DNA from: a virus
DNA: 37,318 bases
Strand: one strand, 5' to 3'
Virus record (IMG/VR): IMGVR_UViG_3300014904_000020
Coordinates: 1-37,318 of that record
A program made the position numbers and the translations under genes. Numbering within the stretch: position 1 is the stretch's first letter; each line of letters opens with the position of its first letter. Shown here one piece after another: positions 26,790 through 34,488 of the stretch. The notes below the pieces were generated by a model, which saw nothing but the letters and a program-made list of their open reading frames with translations, was not told the origin of the DNA and ran no database searches.

Positions 26790-27373
26790 ATATATTTGAA
26801 TTTTAAACCTTTGTGACTAGGGTAAACGCCTCTGCAAATCCTACTAATGCTTGCTTGGTGTGTATTTAATTCTCTTGCAGCTTCACCTGCTGAATGGTAT
26901 ATGGTTCCATTATTTAAGCATAATACTTTTTTTGAGTACTTATTGTCTTTGCCTTTATTTGGATTGCAAACAACTTTTCTATTCAATACTCTATATGCAT
27001 GATAGGCATTTTCTGAACGGGTAACCCATTCAAGATTTTTAATTAAATTATCTTGTTTATTACCATTTATATGATTTACATGGGGCTTATTATTTGGATT
27101 TCCAATAAAAGCTTTTGCAACTAAAATATGGACTAATTTTAATTTTGTTTTTTTATTTTTTCTTAATCCAATCATTAAGTATTCATTAGAGCATTTTTGT
27201 ATTTTTTTAATTATTTCAGGTACAATACAACTTCCAATATGGCGTTGTATATATTTTTCAAGTCTTTTTACTCTTCCAAAATTGCTTATTTCATAAAGCC
27301 CTTCATAGTCTTTTATTTCTTCCCAAATTTCACCCTCTAAACAAGATAAATCGGTATTTTGCCAAATTTCCAT
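26786..27373 (-). CDS. NUMOD4/HNH homing endonuclease, antisense
   Basis: A 195-aa product, the only clear - strand gene. Residues ~9-34 are NUMOD4-like (EIWEEIKDYEGLYEISNFGRV seen as EGLYEISNFGRVKRL). The central HNH_3-type core is VNHINGNKQDN ... NLEWVTRSEN, with the expected His and Asn residues. The C-terminus (KKVLCLNNGTIYHSAGEAAREL ... ISRICRGVYPSHKG, read with a gap) is a NUMOD1-like DNA-binding module. The start at 27373 (MEIWQNTDL) is preferred over 27400 (MRRAFF...), because the longer version would begin inside the structured element and its U-tract. It would cut DNA at its own insertion site. It is opposite in direction to all neighbours. Confidence 0.88.
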   Translation of the reverse strand: MEIWQNTDLSCLEGEIWEEIKDYEGLYEISNFGRVKRLEKYIQRHIGSCIVPEIIKKIQKCSNEYLMIGLRKNKKTKLKLVHILVAKAFIGNPNNKPHVNHINGNKQDNLIKNLEWVTRSENAYHAYRVLNRKVVCNPNKGKDNKYSKKVLCLNNGTIYHSAGEAARELNTHQASISRICRGVYPSHKGLKFKYI

Positions 27374-27388
27374 AAATAAAATAAAAAA

Positions 27389-27469
27389 AGCCCTACGCAA
27401 GAAAGGCGGTGATGGACGCCAGTCCTGTTTCGGGCTAGGAAAAAAAGTTTATGCAACCATCACATTGCA
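27389..27469 (-). ncRNA. Unexplained structured element with two hairpins and complementary loops
   Basis: Two hairpins are seen. One has stem 27405-27408/27417-27420 (GGCG/CGCC) and loop GTGATGGA; the other has stem 27452-27456/27465-27469 (TGCAA/TTGCA) and loop CCATCACA. GTGATGG (27409-27415) and CCATCAC (27457-27463) are perfectly complementary, so the loops could kiss over 7 pairs. AGCCC (27389-27393) can pair with GGGCT (27432-27436). Read on the - strand, GGGCT is followed by a U-tract just before the HNH start, and a promoter-like TAATTTTG lies just upstream. This could be a short independent RNA or an attenuator-like leader. The strand choice is inferred; I know no matching family. 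Confidence 0.45.
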
Positions 27470-27472
27470 ATA

Positions 27473-27480
27473 CAAAATTA
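27473..27480 (-). promoter_or_regulatory. Promoter-like TAATTTTG on the - strand
   Basis: Read on the - strand, positions 27480-27473 are TAATTTTG, fitting TAnnTTTG. A start about 7 nt downstream would fall at the first hairpin of the structured element, so the site could drive that element and the HNH gene. A short AT-rich motif can easily occur by chance. Confidence 0.3.
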
Positions 27481-27503
27481 AAGAAAAATTGTCAAAAATG
27501 GCT

Positions 27504-27511
27504 TATATTTG
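27504..27511 (+). promoter_or_regulatory. Promoter-like TATATTTG before the fibre module
   Basis: TATATTTG lies 14 nt before the ATG at 27526 and supports that start over the longer frame from 27451. It would drive the adaptor and fibre genes, which have no other visible promoter until 36695. Confidence 0.5.
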
Positions 27512-27525
27512 GAAAAAGTTTTAAT

Positions 27526-28053
27526 ATGCTCAATCCTAATACGGTTGTGTCTATAGCAGAGATTTCTCAATTTTTGTGGAATGACGCAATCCCCAAGCAA
27601 AACGCTTTCTTTAATGGAAGTATTGATCCTCGTAAGGCACAACAACTTTACATGGAAAGAAAAGCATTGCAATATGGTATTGACCAAGCTTTAACAGGAT
27701 TACCTGGCACATCTAATTATGTTTATGCATTATGTGGTAGTAAGCTTCAAGTGGCAATAGAGATTTTAGGAACAGGTGGTGGTGGAGGAGGTGTTCTTCC
27801 TGGTGGAGGAGGTAACTTTACAGTATATGAATTTACAGAAAATGCAGTGGAAGGAACATATACAGTATATTTCCCAGAAGCAATTGGTAAAAGATGCGTA
27901 AACGCATTTAGACAGGGTAATAACATAGGTGCAATATTAACATCAGGGATTCCAACTGGCAATCAAGTTGTTTGGAATAAAGAAGCAGGATCATTAACAG
28001 TTGCTGTTGCTTTTTATAACCAAGAATTTTGCAGAGTTGTAGTTCAACAATAA
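27526..28053 (+). CDS. Tail fibre adaptor-like protein with Gly-rich linker
   Basis: The start at ATG 27526 (MLNPNTVVSIAEISQFLWND) gives 175 aa. An upstream ATG at 27451 would translate part of the structured element into an unlikely MQPSHCNTKLKK leader. The N-terminal ~65 residues are helical, containing DPRKAQQLYMERKALQYGID. A linker GTGGGGGGVLPGGGG (residues ~82-96) leads to a beta-rich C-terminal domain (FTVYEFTENAVEGTYTVYF ... AGSLTVAVAFYNQEF). This helix, flexible glycine hinge and beta head fits an appendage or adaptor holding the fibres encoded next. No enzyme motif. Family not recognised; role from context. Confidence 0.65.
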   Translation: MLNPNTVVSIAEISQFLWNDAIPKQNAFFNGSIDPRKAQQLYMERKALQYGIDQALTGLPGTSNYVYALCGSKLQVAIEILGTGGGGGGVLPGGGGNFTVYEFTENAVEGTYTVYFPEAIGKRCVNAFRQGNNIGAILTSGIPTGNQVVWNKEAGSLTVAVAFYNQEFCRVVVQQ

Positions 28054-28064
28054 AAAATTAACTA

Positions 28065-31000
28065 GTGGCAATTCAGAATTTAATTACTGGTGAATTTCAA
28101 TTAAGACATGAAAATGGTATCTTAGTTGCAGTAGATGGTCTTGTTTCTGCAGATACTTCAGGAACTATAGGAACATCTGGGACTTCTGGTACTAGTGGTC
28201 GTGATGGCTCTAATGGAACATCTGGTACTTCTGGAACTACTGGAACAAGCGGAACTTCAGGAACATCTGGTAAAGATGGTATTGTAGGTAGTAATGGTAC
28301 TTCAGGAACTAGTGGAACAAGTGGAATTGGTACTGATGGAACTTCTGGTACTACAGGAACTAGCGGAACGTCTGGTACTTCTGGAACTAATGGTTCTTCA
28401 GGTACTAGTGGCACTTCTGGAACAGCTGGTACAAGTGGCACAACAGGAACAAGCGGAACTTCAGGAACTACTGGAACATCTGGCACTAGCGGTACAACAG
28501 GTACTTCTGGTACTAGTGGATCAAGTGGTTTTTCAGATAGATATAGAACAAGTTCAACAACCGAATTTACTTTAGGTAATGCAGGTACTTTAATTGTTGG
28601 AACTGATTTAGCATATTCAACAGCACAATCTATTGTGGTTGTGCATAATTTAAATAACTTCCAAGAGTGTGAAGTTGTTACTTATGATCCAGTAACAGGA
28701 GAATTAGTATTTACAGCTCCTAATAGAACAGTTGGGGCAGGTACATATTCTAGTTGGACAGTAAACTTAGATGGTGCTAGTGGTGGAGATGGTAGTTCAG
28801 GTACTACAGGAACATCTGGAACGAGTGGTACAACTGGAACATCAGGTACAACTGGAACATCAGGTACTACAGGAACATCTGGTACATCAGGAACTAGTGG
28901 GACTGATGGCACTTCAGGAACAACAGGCACTTCTGGTACTACTGGAACTAGCGGAACTTCAGGCACAACAGGTACGAGTGGTACTACAGGTACTTCTGGA
29001 ACAAGTGGTACTACTGGGACTTCAGGTACTTCAGGAACAAGCGGTACAACGGGTACTTCAGGGACATCTGGAACTACAGGAACTTCTGGTACGACTGGTA
29101 CAAGTGGAACTTCTGGCACAACAGGAACATCTGGCACAACAGGCACTTCTGGATCTTCAGGAACTAGTGGTATTTCTGGTACAAGTGCTTTTAACTCAGA
29201 TAATTTTACAGCAACAGCAGGACAAACAACATTTACAGTTACCTATGGTTATCAAGTAGGAATGTTAATGGTATTTGTTAATGGTGTGCTTTTAGATAAA
29301 TTAACAGATTTTACTGCAACTGATGGTACAACAGTAGTGTTGACTAATCCAGTACAAGCAGGAGATATTATTACAATACAAAACTTTATTAGTGAATTTG
29401 TACCTATTTCTGGTACAAGTGGAACTAGTGGTACAACAGGAACTAGTGGAACTTCTGGTGTAAATGGTACATCGGGTACAACAGGAACAAGCGGACCTAG
29501 CGGTACAAGTGGCACTTCTGGAACTTCAGGTATAACGGGAACATCTGGAACTACAGGAACCAGTGGTTCATCTGGTACAACTGGTACATCGGGAACTTCA
29601 GGTTCATCTGGAACGACTGGTACTTCTGGTACTACAGGTACTTCAGGTACAACTGGTACAAGTGGAACGACTGGTACCTCTGGTACTTCAGGTACTTCCG
29701 GAACAAACGGTAGTGCTGGTACTAGTGGCACATCTGGAACAACAGGAACCTCTGGTACTACAGGTACTAGTGGAACGACCGGTACAAGCGGTACTTCAGG
29801 TATTAATGGTACAAGTGGTACAACAGGAACTTCAGGCACTAGTGGTGTAAATGGAACAAGTGGCACATCGGGTACTACTGGAACTTCAGGTACTACGGGT
29901 ACATCTGGAACTAGTGGTGTTAACGGAACAAGTGGAACCACAGGTACTTCTGGAACCACAGGAACAAGTGGCACAAGTGGAATTAATGGTACATCTGGTA
30001 CTTCAGGAATAAATGGTACTAGTGGCACTAGCGGAACCTCTGGAACTACAGGTACAAGTGGTACTTCTGGAACAGGTGTAAGTGGAGGTACTAGTGGTTA
30101 TGTTGTATTTTATACAGGAGCAACAGCAATATCTGGAGATTCTGCTCATTTTTGGGATAATACTAATAAAAGATTAGGATTAAATATTACAACGCCACAA
30201 AGAAGATTACATGTAGTTGGAAATCCTACTATTGAAGATGGTGTATTTATATCAGGCGGGGTTCCAAATTTACTGATTGGTAATAATAATGCTTATGCAT
30301 CTATAACTACAAATTTTTTAGCTGGATTAGTTACTGCTGATAGTAATTTTTTCCCAACATCTAAAGTTGGAGATTCTGTTATCGCTAGTAAAAATAATAT
30401 ATTATTTGGCACAGGTTTACTTGCAGGTCAAAATTCGGGTACAGAATATATGCGTCTTGTTAGTTCTGGAAGTGCTACTGGAGCATTGCTTATTGGAGGT
30501 ACAGCAAGTGCTGGTTATACAACTGCTTACGCTAAACTTGAAGTTTATGGACCAACTGTTACATCTGCCGATAGTGACGGAGGCGCTATGGGGGTTTTTG
30601 GTACTACAAATGTTACAGGAGGAGGAGGAGCTATTGTATTTGGTGGCTTAAATAGTGCAACACCTACTTACGCAACATGGGGCAGAATTAGAGGGGTTAA
30701 AGATAGTACAACGAGTGGAGATTATTTAGGAGGCGTATCAATTGATGTTAGGGGTGGTTCAGCTTTCTCAGAAGCAATGAATTTTGCTTCTAATAAAACT
30801 GCTACTATCTATGGAACTTTAAGAACTAATCTTGGAATTAATTTTTATTTTGATGGTACTACAAGAGGTGGTCTTTATCCTTATAAATCTATTAACGGAT
30901 CTGGGACAAATCATAATCCTACCATATTGGGAGAAGGTAGGTATGGGTTAAATTTATATGTTGATGGCGGTCTTACTAAAGGACTTACAATTGCTACATC

Positions 31001-31877
31001 TGGAGCAGCATCATTTACTTCATCAATAAACGCAGGAGGTAATATAACAGTAGCAAAAACAACTCCTGGATTAATTTTAAATGGATTAGGTTCTGGAAAT
31101 AGTGGAGCTTATATGCAACTTTTAGGATGGGCTGCCTCCAATTCTAACTGGCAATTTTCAGTAGCAACAGAGGGAGATGGTGGGTTGCATTTTATACCTT
31201 CAACAGCAGCTGGTGGATCTACTTTTACAACACCAGTAATTACTTTTTATAGTGCTGGCTCAATTAGTACATCATCATCAATTACTGTTGGAGGTATTAT
31301 AACAGTTACAGGTACAGCAACAGGTGGTAGAAGAATATTTAATTATGATGGTGGAACTGGTAATCAAAGTGGTATGGGGTTAGATATGGGTGGTAATTCT
31401 TATGAAACAGACATATTTTTTGCTTACGGTACAACAGATCAGGGAAGAACAGCTATAGGTTCATATGATGGAACGACATATAGAACTAAATTAACAGTGT
31501 ATGGTTCTGGTAATATTGGAGCCCCTACTGGATCAAATATTTATAATGCATCAGATATGAGATTAAAGAAAAATATAAATTCTTTAAATTATGGCATAAA
31601 TGATATAATGAAATTAAATCCAGTTAAATTTAATTGGATAGATGGATTTGAGCCATCAGAAGATGGAAAAGATATGTTAGGTTTTATCGCTCAACAAATA
31701 TTAGAAGTAATTCCAGAGGCTGTAGAAGATTTTGTAAAAAATGATATTATAGTTGGAAATTTAGTTGTTCATAAGCCATTAAGGGTAAATGAAAAATTTT
31801 TAATACCAGTATTGGTAAAAGGATTGCAAGATCAACAAGCACAAATAGAAGAATTAAAAAATAAGTTAAATGTCTAA
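28065..31877 (+). CDS. Collagen-like tail fibre with C-terminal S74 chaperone domain
   Basis: A 1270-aa fibre from a GTG start ([18 protein letters not shown]). Three Gly-X-Y blocks at about residues 31-156, 241-373 and 447-675 consist mainly of Gly-Thr-Ser and Gly-Thr-Thr triplets, the collagen pattern, and would form a trimeric rod. They are separated by beta domains, one a common fibre module ([18 protein letters not shown], ~380-440). A C-terminal head with LHFIPST and [11 protein letters not shown] follows. The end is a Peptidase_S74 intramolecular chaperone: Ser1163 and Lys1168 in SDMRLKKNI fit the self-cleavage dyad, then GFIAQQ and a coiled coil. It probably binds the host surface. 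The last bases overlap the next gene by 8 nt. Confidence 0.88.
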   Translation: MAIQNLITGEFQLRHENGILVAVDGLVSADTSGTIGTSGTSGTSGRDGSNGTSGTSGTTGTSGTSGTSGKDGIVGSNGTSGTSGTSGIGTDGTSGTTGTSGTSGTSGTNGSSGTSGTSGTAGTSGTTGTSGTSGTTGTSGTSGTTGTSGTSGSSGFSDRYRTSSTTEFTLGNAGTLIVGTDLAYSTAQSIVVVHNLNNFQECEVVTYDPVTGELVFTAPNRTVGAGTYSSWTVNLDGASGGDGSSGTTGTSGTSGTTGTSGTTGTSGTTGTSGTSGTSGTDGTSGTTGTSGTTGTSGTSGTTGTSGTTGTSGTSGTTGTSGTSGTSGTTGTSGTSGTTGTSGTTGTSGTSGTTGTSGTTGTSGSSGTSGISGTSAFNSDNFTATAGQTTFTVTYGYQVGMLMVFVNGVLLDKLTDFTATDGTTVVLTNPVQAGDIITIQNFISEFVPISGTSGTSGTTGTSGTSGVNGTSGTTGTSGPSGTSGTSGTSGITGTSGTTGTSGSSGTTGTSGTSGSSGTTGTSGTTGTSGTTGTSGTTGTSGTSGTSGTNGSAGTSGTSGTTGTSGTTGTSGTTGTSGTSGINGTSGTTGTSGTSGVNGTSGTSGTTGTSGTTGTSGTSGVNGTSGTTGTSGTTGTSGTSGINGTSGTSGINGTSGTSGTSGTTGTSGTSGTGVSGGTSGYVVFYTGATAISGDSAHFWDNTNKRLGLNITTPQRRLHVVGNPTIEDGVFISGGVPNLLIGNNNAYASITTNFLAGLVTADSNFFPTSKVGDSVIASKNNILFGTGLLAGQNSGTEYMRLVSSGSATGALLIGGTASAGYTTAYAKLEVYGPTVTSADSDGGAMGVFGTTNVTGGGGAIVFGGLNSATPTYATWGRIRGVKDSTTSGDYLGGVSIDVRGGSAFSEAMNFASNKTATIYGTLRTNLGINFYFDGTTRGGLYPYKSINGSGTNHNPTILGEGRYGLNLYVDGGLTKGLTIATSGAASFTSSINAGGNITVAKTTPGLILNGLGSGNSGAYMQLLGWAASNSNWQFSVATEGDGGLHFIPSTAAGGSTFTTPVITFYSAGSISTSSSITVGGIITVTGTATGGRRIFNYDGGTGNQSGMGLDMGGNSYETDIFFAYGTTDQGRTAIGSYDGTTYRTKLTVYGSGNIGAPTGSNIYNASDMRLKKNINSLNYGINDIMKLNPVKFNWIDGFEPSEDGKDMLGFIAQQILEVIPEAVEDFVKNDIIVGNLVVHKPLRVNEKFLIPVLVKGLQDQQAQIEELKNKLNV
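28155..30095 (+). repeat. Gly-Thr-Ser triplet repeat blocks in fibre 1
   Basis: Blocks of 9-nt Gly-X-Y units, interrupted by two beta domains. Synonymous codons are mixed freely (four Gly, four Thr, both TCN and AGY Ser), so the DNA repeat is much less uniform than the protein repeat. Long Val-Pro-Glu frames on the other strand are by-products of this repeat. Confidence 0.85.
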
Positions 31878-34488
31878 GAATACAATATTAAGTGAATTAC
31901 CTAATGTAAATGGTATTGTAAAGGGAAGCACTAGTGGAACTTCTGGATTTACAGCTGCAATTGCAAATGTAGATTATCAAGTTCCTATTGTTCTTACGAC
32001 AACGGGTAATAGTGGAGCAGCTACATTCAATGGAACAACTCTTAATATACCTCAATATGCAGGAGGAGGTACAAGTGGATCTGGCACAAGTGGCACTTCT
32101 GGTACAAGTGGTATAAGTGGCTCTTCTGGAACTACAGGTACAAGTGGGACTTCTGGAATAAATGGGACATCTGGTACAAGTGGGACTTCTGGAATAAATG
32201 GGACTTCAGGTACAAGTGGGACTTCTGGAATAAATGGGACATCTGGAATAAACGGCACTAGCGGAATTAATGGTACTTCTGGAACATCAGGTATTAGTGG
32301 TACAAGTGGCACTTCTGGGATAACAGGTACATCTGGTACCAGTGGTATTTCAGGAACTTCAGGAACTTCTGGAATTTCAGGGACAAGTGGGACTTCAGGT
32401 ATAAATGGAACCTCTGGAATTAATGGAACTTCTGGTACCAGTGGCATAAATGGAACTTCTGGAACTTCAGGAATTAGTCCTATAATAAGTGGTACTCCTA
32501 ATCAAGTAGTTAAATTTACAGGTACTGGAACAACATTGGGTAATAGTATTATTTATGATAATGGATCTGCTGTAAGTATAAATTCAACATCAGTTCCATA
32601 CTTGTTTAATGTTATTGGAAGTACATCTTCTGATGGATTTGGATATTTTGGTGGAGGAACTGGATCTACAAAAGGAGGAATTAATTTAGGAAATGCAAGT
32701 ACTAAATATGGAACATTATATTTTGATAATGCAGATAATAGTATTAATTTAATTCAACAATATACTTCTGGTAATTTATATATAGGAACTAAATCTGTTC
32801 CAAAAATTACTTTATTAAATAATGGTAATTTTTTAGTAAATGCAACAGTTCAAAATAGTTATTCAGGTACAGGCATAATACCTTCAATGGAAGTTTATGG
32901 TACAAATAGCGTAGCTCAGGATACAGATGGAGGTACAGTTGCTATTTATGGTTTAACAAATGTAGCAGGCCAAGGAGCAGCTATTGCTCTTGGTAGTTTA
33001 TATAATCCAGGAGCATATGCACCATTTGCAAGAATTAGAGCAGTAAAAGATAATTCTACAGTTGGTAATGTAGCTGGAGGAATGGCTTTAGATACAAGAG
33101 CAGCAGGATCTAGTTTTGCTGCCGCAGTGTCTATAACATCTGATAGATGGGTGGGTATAAATACAACAACACCTCTTGTTTATGGACATGGAGGGACAAA
33201 TTATTTATTAGAAATACAAAATCCTAATACAGCATCAAATTCACAATCTCATTTAATTTTAACAACTGGTGCAACTGCCAATTTAGGTGCTATAGGCACA
33301 ATTAGCTTTGTTGTAAAAAATACTTCATATTCAGGTAAAATTGGATCATTAATTGGGTCTGACATTACATCTGATAGTACATCTACATTAACTACTAATT
33401 TAAAATTTCAGACATCAAATGCAGGATCAGCAAGAAATGTAATGTTTCTTACGGAATCTGGAGATTTACAACTTATTAAAGGTAATATATTAGTTTCTAA
33501 AGCAACTCCTAATATAATTTTAGATGGGACTGGATTTGGCAATAGTGGAGCATATATTCAATTTTTAGGTTGGGCTACTTCTAATCCGAACTGGCAAATT
33601 TCATTGGCTACAGAAGGAGATGGTCAATTACATTTTATACCATCAACTACTAATGGTGGTTCTACGTTTACTACGCCTGCAATTAGTTTTGGAAGTGCTG
33701 GGAGCATAAGCACTGCAAGTAATATTACTGTTGGGGGAACTTTGACAATTTCAGGAAGTGATACAGGAGGAAGAAGGTTTTATAACTATAGTGGTGGAAC
33801 TGGTAATCAAAGTGGTACTGGTACTGATATGGATGGTACTGGATATAATTTAAGTTTATTTTTTGCATATGGTATTGGAGATAATGGGAGTACAACAATT
33901 GGATCATTTGATGGAACTACATATAGAACAAAACTTAAAGTTTACGGCAATGGTAATTTATTTATAGCAGGAAATGTTACAAATGGTACATGGCAAGCTT
34001 CAGCTATTACGGATTCATATATTAGTTCAGCAGCTACATGGAATGCAAAACAAAATCAATTAAATGGTACCGGGTTTGTTAAGGCGGCTGGTACAACAAT
34101 AACCTATGATAATAGCACATATTTAACTACAGGTACTGCATCTAGCACTTATGTGCCATATTCAGGAGCTAATGCAAATGTAAATGTCAGTACATATACA
34201 ATAACAGCAGGTGCTTTTTATGAATCATCTGATATAAGATTTAAAGATGTACTAGAAACAAACCCAAGCATTTCGGCATTAGGTATAGATGTAATTAAAT
34301 TTACAAGAAAAGGTAGCAATCAAGTAAGATATGGTTATTCAGCTCAACAAGTTCAATCCATATTGCCAGATGCAGTATTTGGGGATAATGAATTAACAGT
34401 TAACTATTCAGATGTTCACACATTAAAAATAGCATCTTTAGAAAAGCGTGTAGCAGAATTAGAATCAAGACTTAAAAGTACTATATAA
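31870..34488 (+). CDS. Second collagen-like tail fibre with S74 chaperone domain
   Basis: An 872-aa fibre whose ATG overlaps the end of fibre 1 by 8 nt. The N-terminus ([19 protein letters not shown]) is followed by a Gly-X-Y block at ~67-204 with many Gly-Ile-Asn and Gly-Thr-Ser triplets. The head region is clearly paralogous to fibre 1: [44 protein letters not shown]-like text and the GGRRFYNY motif occur in the same order. The C-terminal S74 domain has Ser787 and Lys792 in SDIRFKD, GYSAQQVQSILPDAV, and a closing coiled coil (IASLEKRVAELESRL). Probably a second receptor-binding fibre or a branch on the first. It ends on the ATG of the propeller gene. Confidence 0.86.
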   Translation: MSKNTILSELPNVNGIVKGSTSGTSGFTAAIANVDYQVPIVLTTTGNSGAATFNGTTLNIPQYAGGGTSGSGTSGTSGTSGISGSSGTTGTSGTSGINGTSGTSGTSGINGTSGTSGTSGINGTSGINGTSGINGTSGTSGISGTSGTSGITGTSGTSGISGTSGTSGISGTSGTSGINGTSGINGTSGTSGINGTSGTSGISPIISGTPNQVVKFTGTGTTLGNSIIYDNGSAVSINSTSVPYLFNVIGSTSSDGFGYFGGGTGSTKGGINLGNASTKYGTLYFDNADNSINLIQQYTSGNLYIGTKSVPKITLLNNGNFLVNATVQNSYSGTGIIPSMEVYGTNSVAQDTDGGTVAIYGLTNVAGQGAAIALGSLYNPGAYAPFARIRAVKDNSTVGNVAGGMALDTRAAGSSFAAAVSITSDRWVGINTTTPLVYGHGGTNYLLEIQNPNTASNSQSHLILTTGATANLGAIGTISFVVKNTSYSGKIGSLIGSDITSDSTSTLTTNLKFQTSNAGSARNVMFLTESGDLQLIKGNILVSKATPNIILDGTGFGNSGAYIQFLGWATSNPNWQISLATEGDGQLHFIPSTTNGGSTFTTPAISFGSAGSISTASNITVGGTLTISGSDTGGRRFYNYSGGTGNQSGTGTDMDGTGYNLSLFFAYGIGDNGSTTIGSFDGTTYRTKLKVYGNGNLFIAGNVTNGTWQASAITDSYISSAATWNAKQNQLNGTGFVKAAGTTITYDNSTYLTTGTASSTYVPYSGANANVNVSTYTITAGAFYESSDIRFKDVLETNPSISALGIDVIKFTRKGSNQVRYGYSAQQVQSILPDAVFGDNELTVNYSDVHTLKIASLEKRVAELESRLKSTI
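32137..32244 (+). repeat. Three tandem 36-nt units in fibre 2
   Basis: Units at 32137-32172, 32173-32208 and 32209-32244 begin GGTACAAGTGGGACTTCTGG and differ only near the last four bases (ATCT or TTCA). Each encodes [12 protein letters not shown]. Near-identity at DNA level indicates recent expansion, unlike the scrambled codons of fibre 1. Confidence 0.85.

Noticed and set aside
26791-26798. TATATTTG after the stop of the 172-aa gene
   Set aside because: It lies in the antisense HNH coding end and no + strand gene starts behind it.
27404-27440. Fluoride riboswitch, because GGCGGTGATGG looks similar on the + strand
   Set aside because: The downstream conserved segments and pseudoknot partner are missing; poly-A follows instead.
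27389-27469. Hammerhead ribozyme, because CCGAAAC appears on the - strand
   Set aside because: The required CUGANGA core is absent on both strands and the stems do not form a three-way junction.
26786-27525. Group I intron carrying the HNH gene
   Set aside because: No interrupted gene is seen; the genes on either side are complete and no P3-P7 core was found.
28294-29850. + strand frames rich in Leu, Val and Gln within fibre 1
   Set aside because: Frame-shifted readings of the triplet repeat; the collagen-like frame is uninterrupted and matches known fibre domains.
28097-30028. Long - strand frames full of Val-Pro-Glu/Val-Pro-Leu repeats
   Set aside because: They are the reverse complement of Gly-Thr-Ser codons in fibre 1 (the same holds at 32052-32447) and have no independent start signals.
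28155-30095. CRISPR-like array in the repeat regions
   Set aside because: The repeats are in-frame coding triplets with no spacer/repeat alternation.
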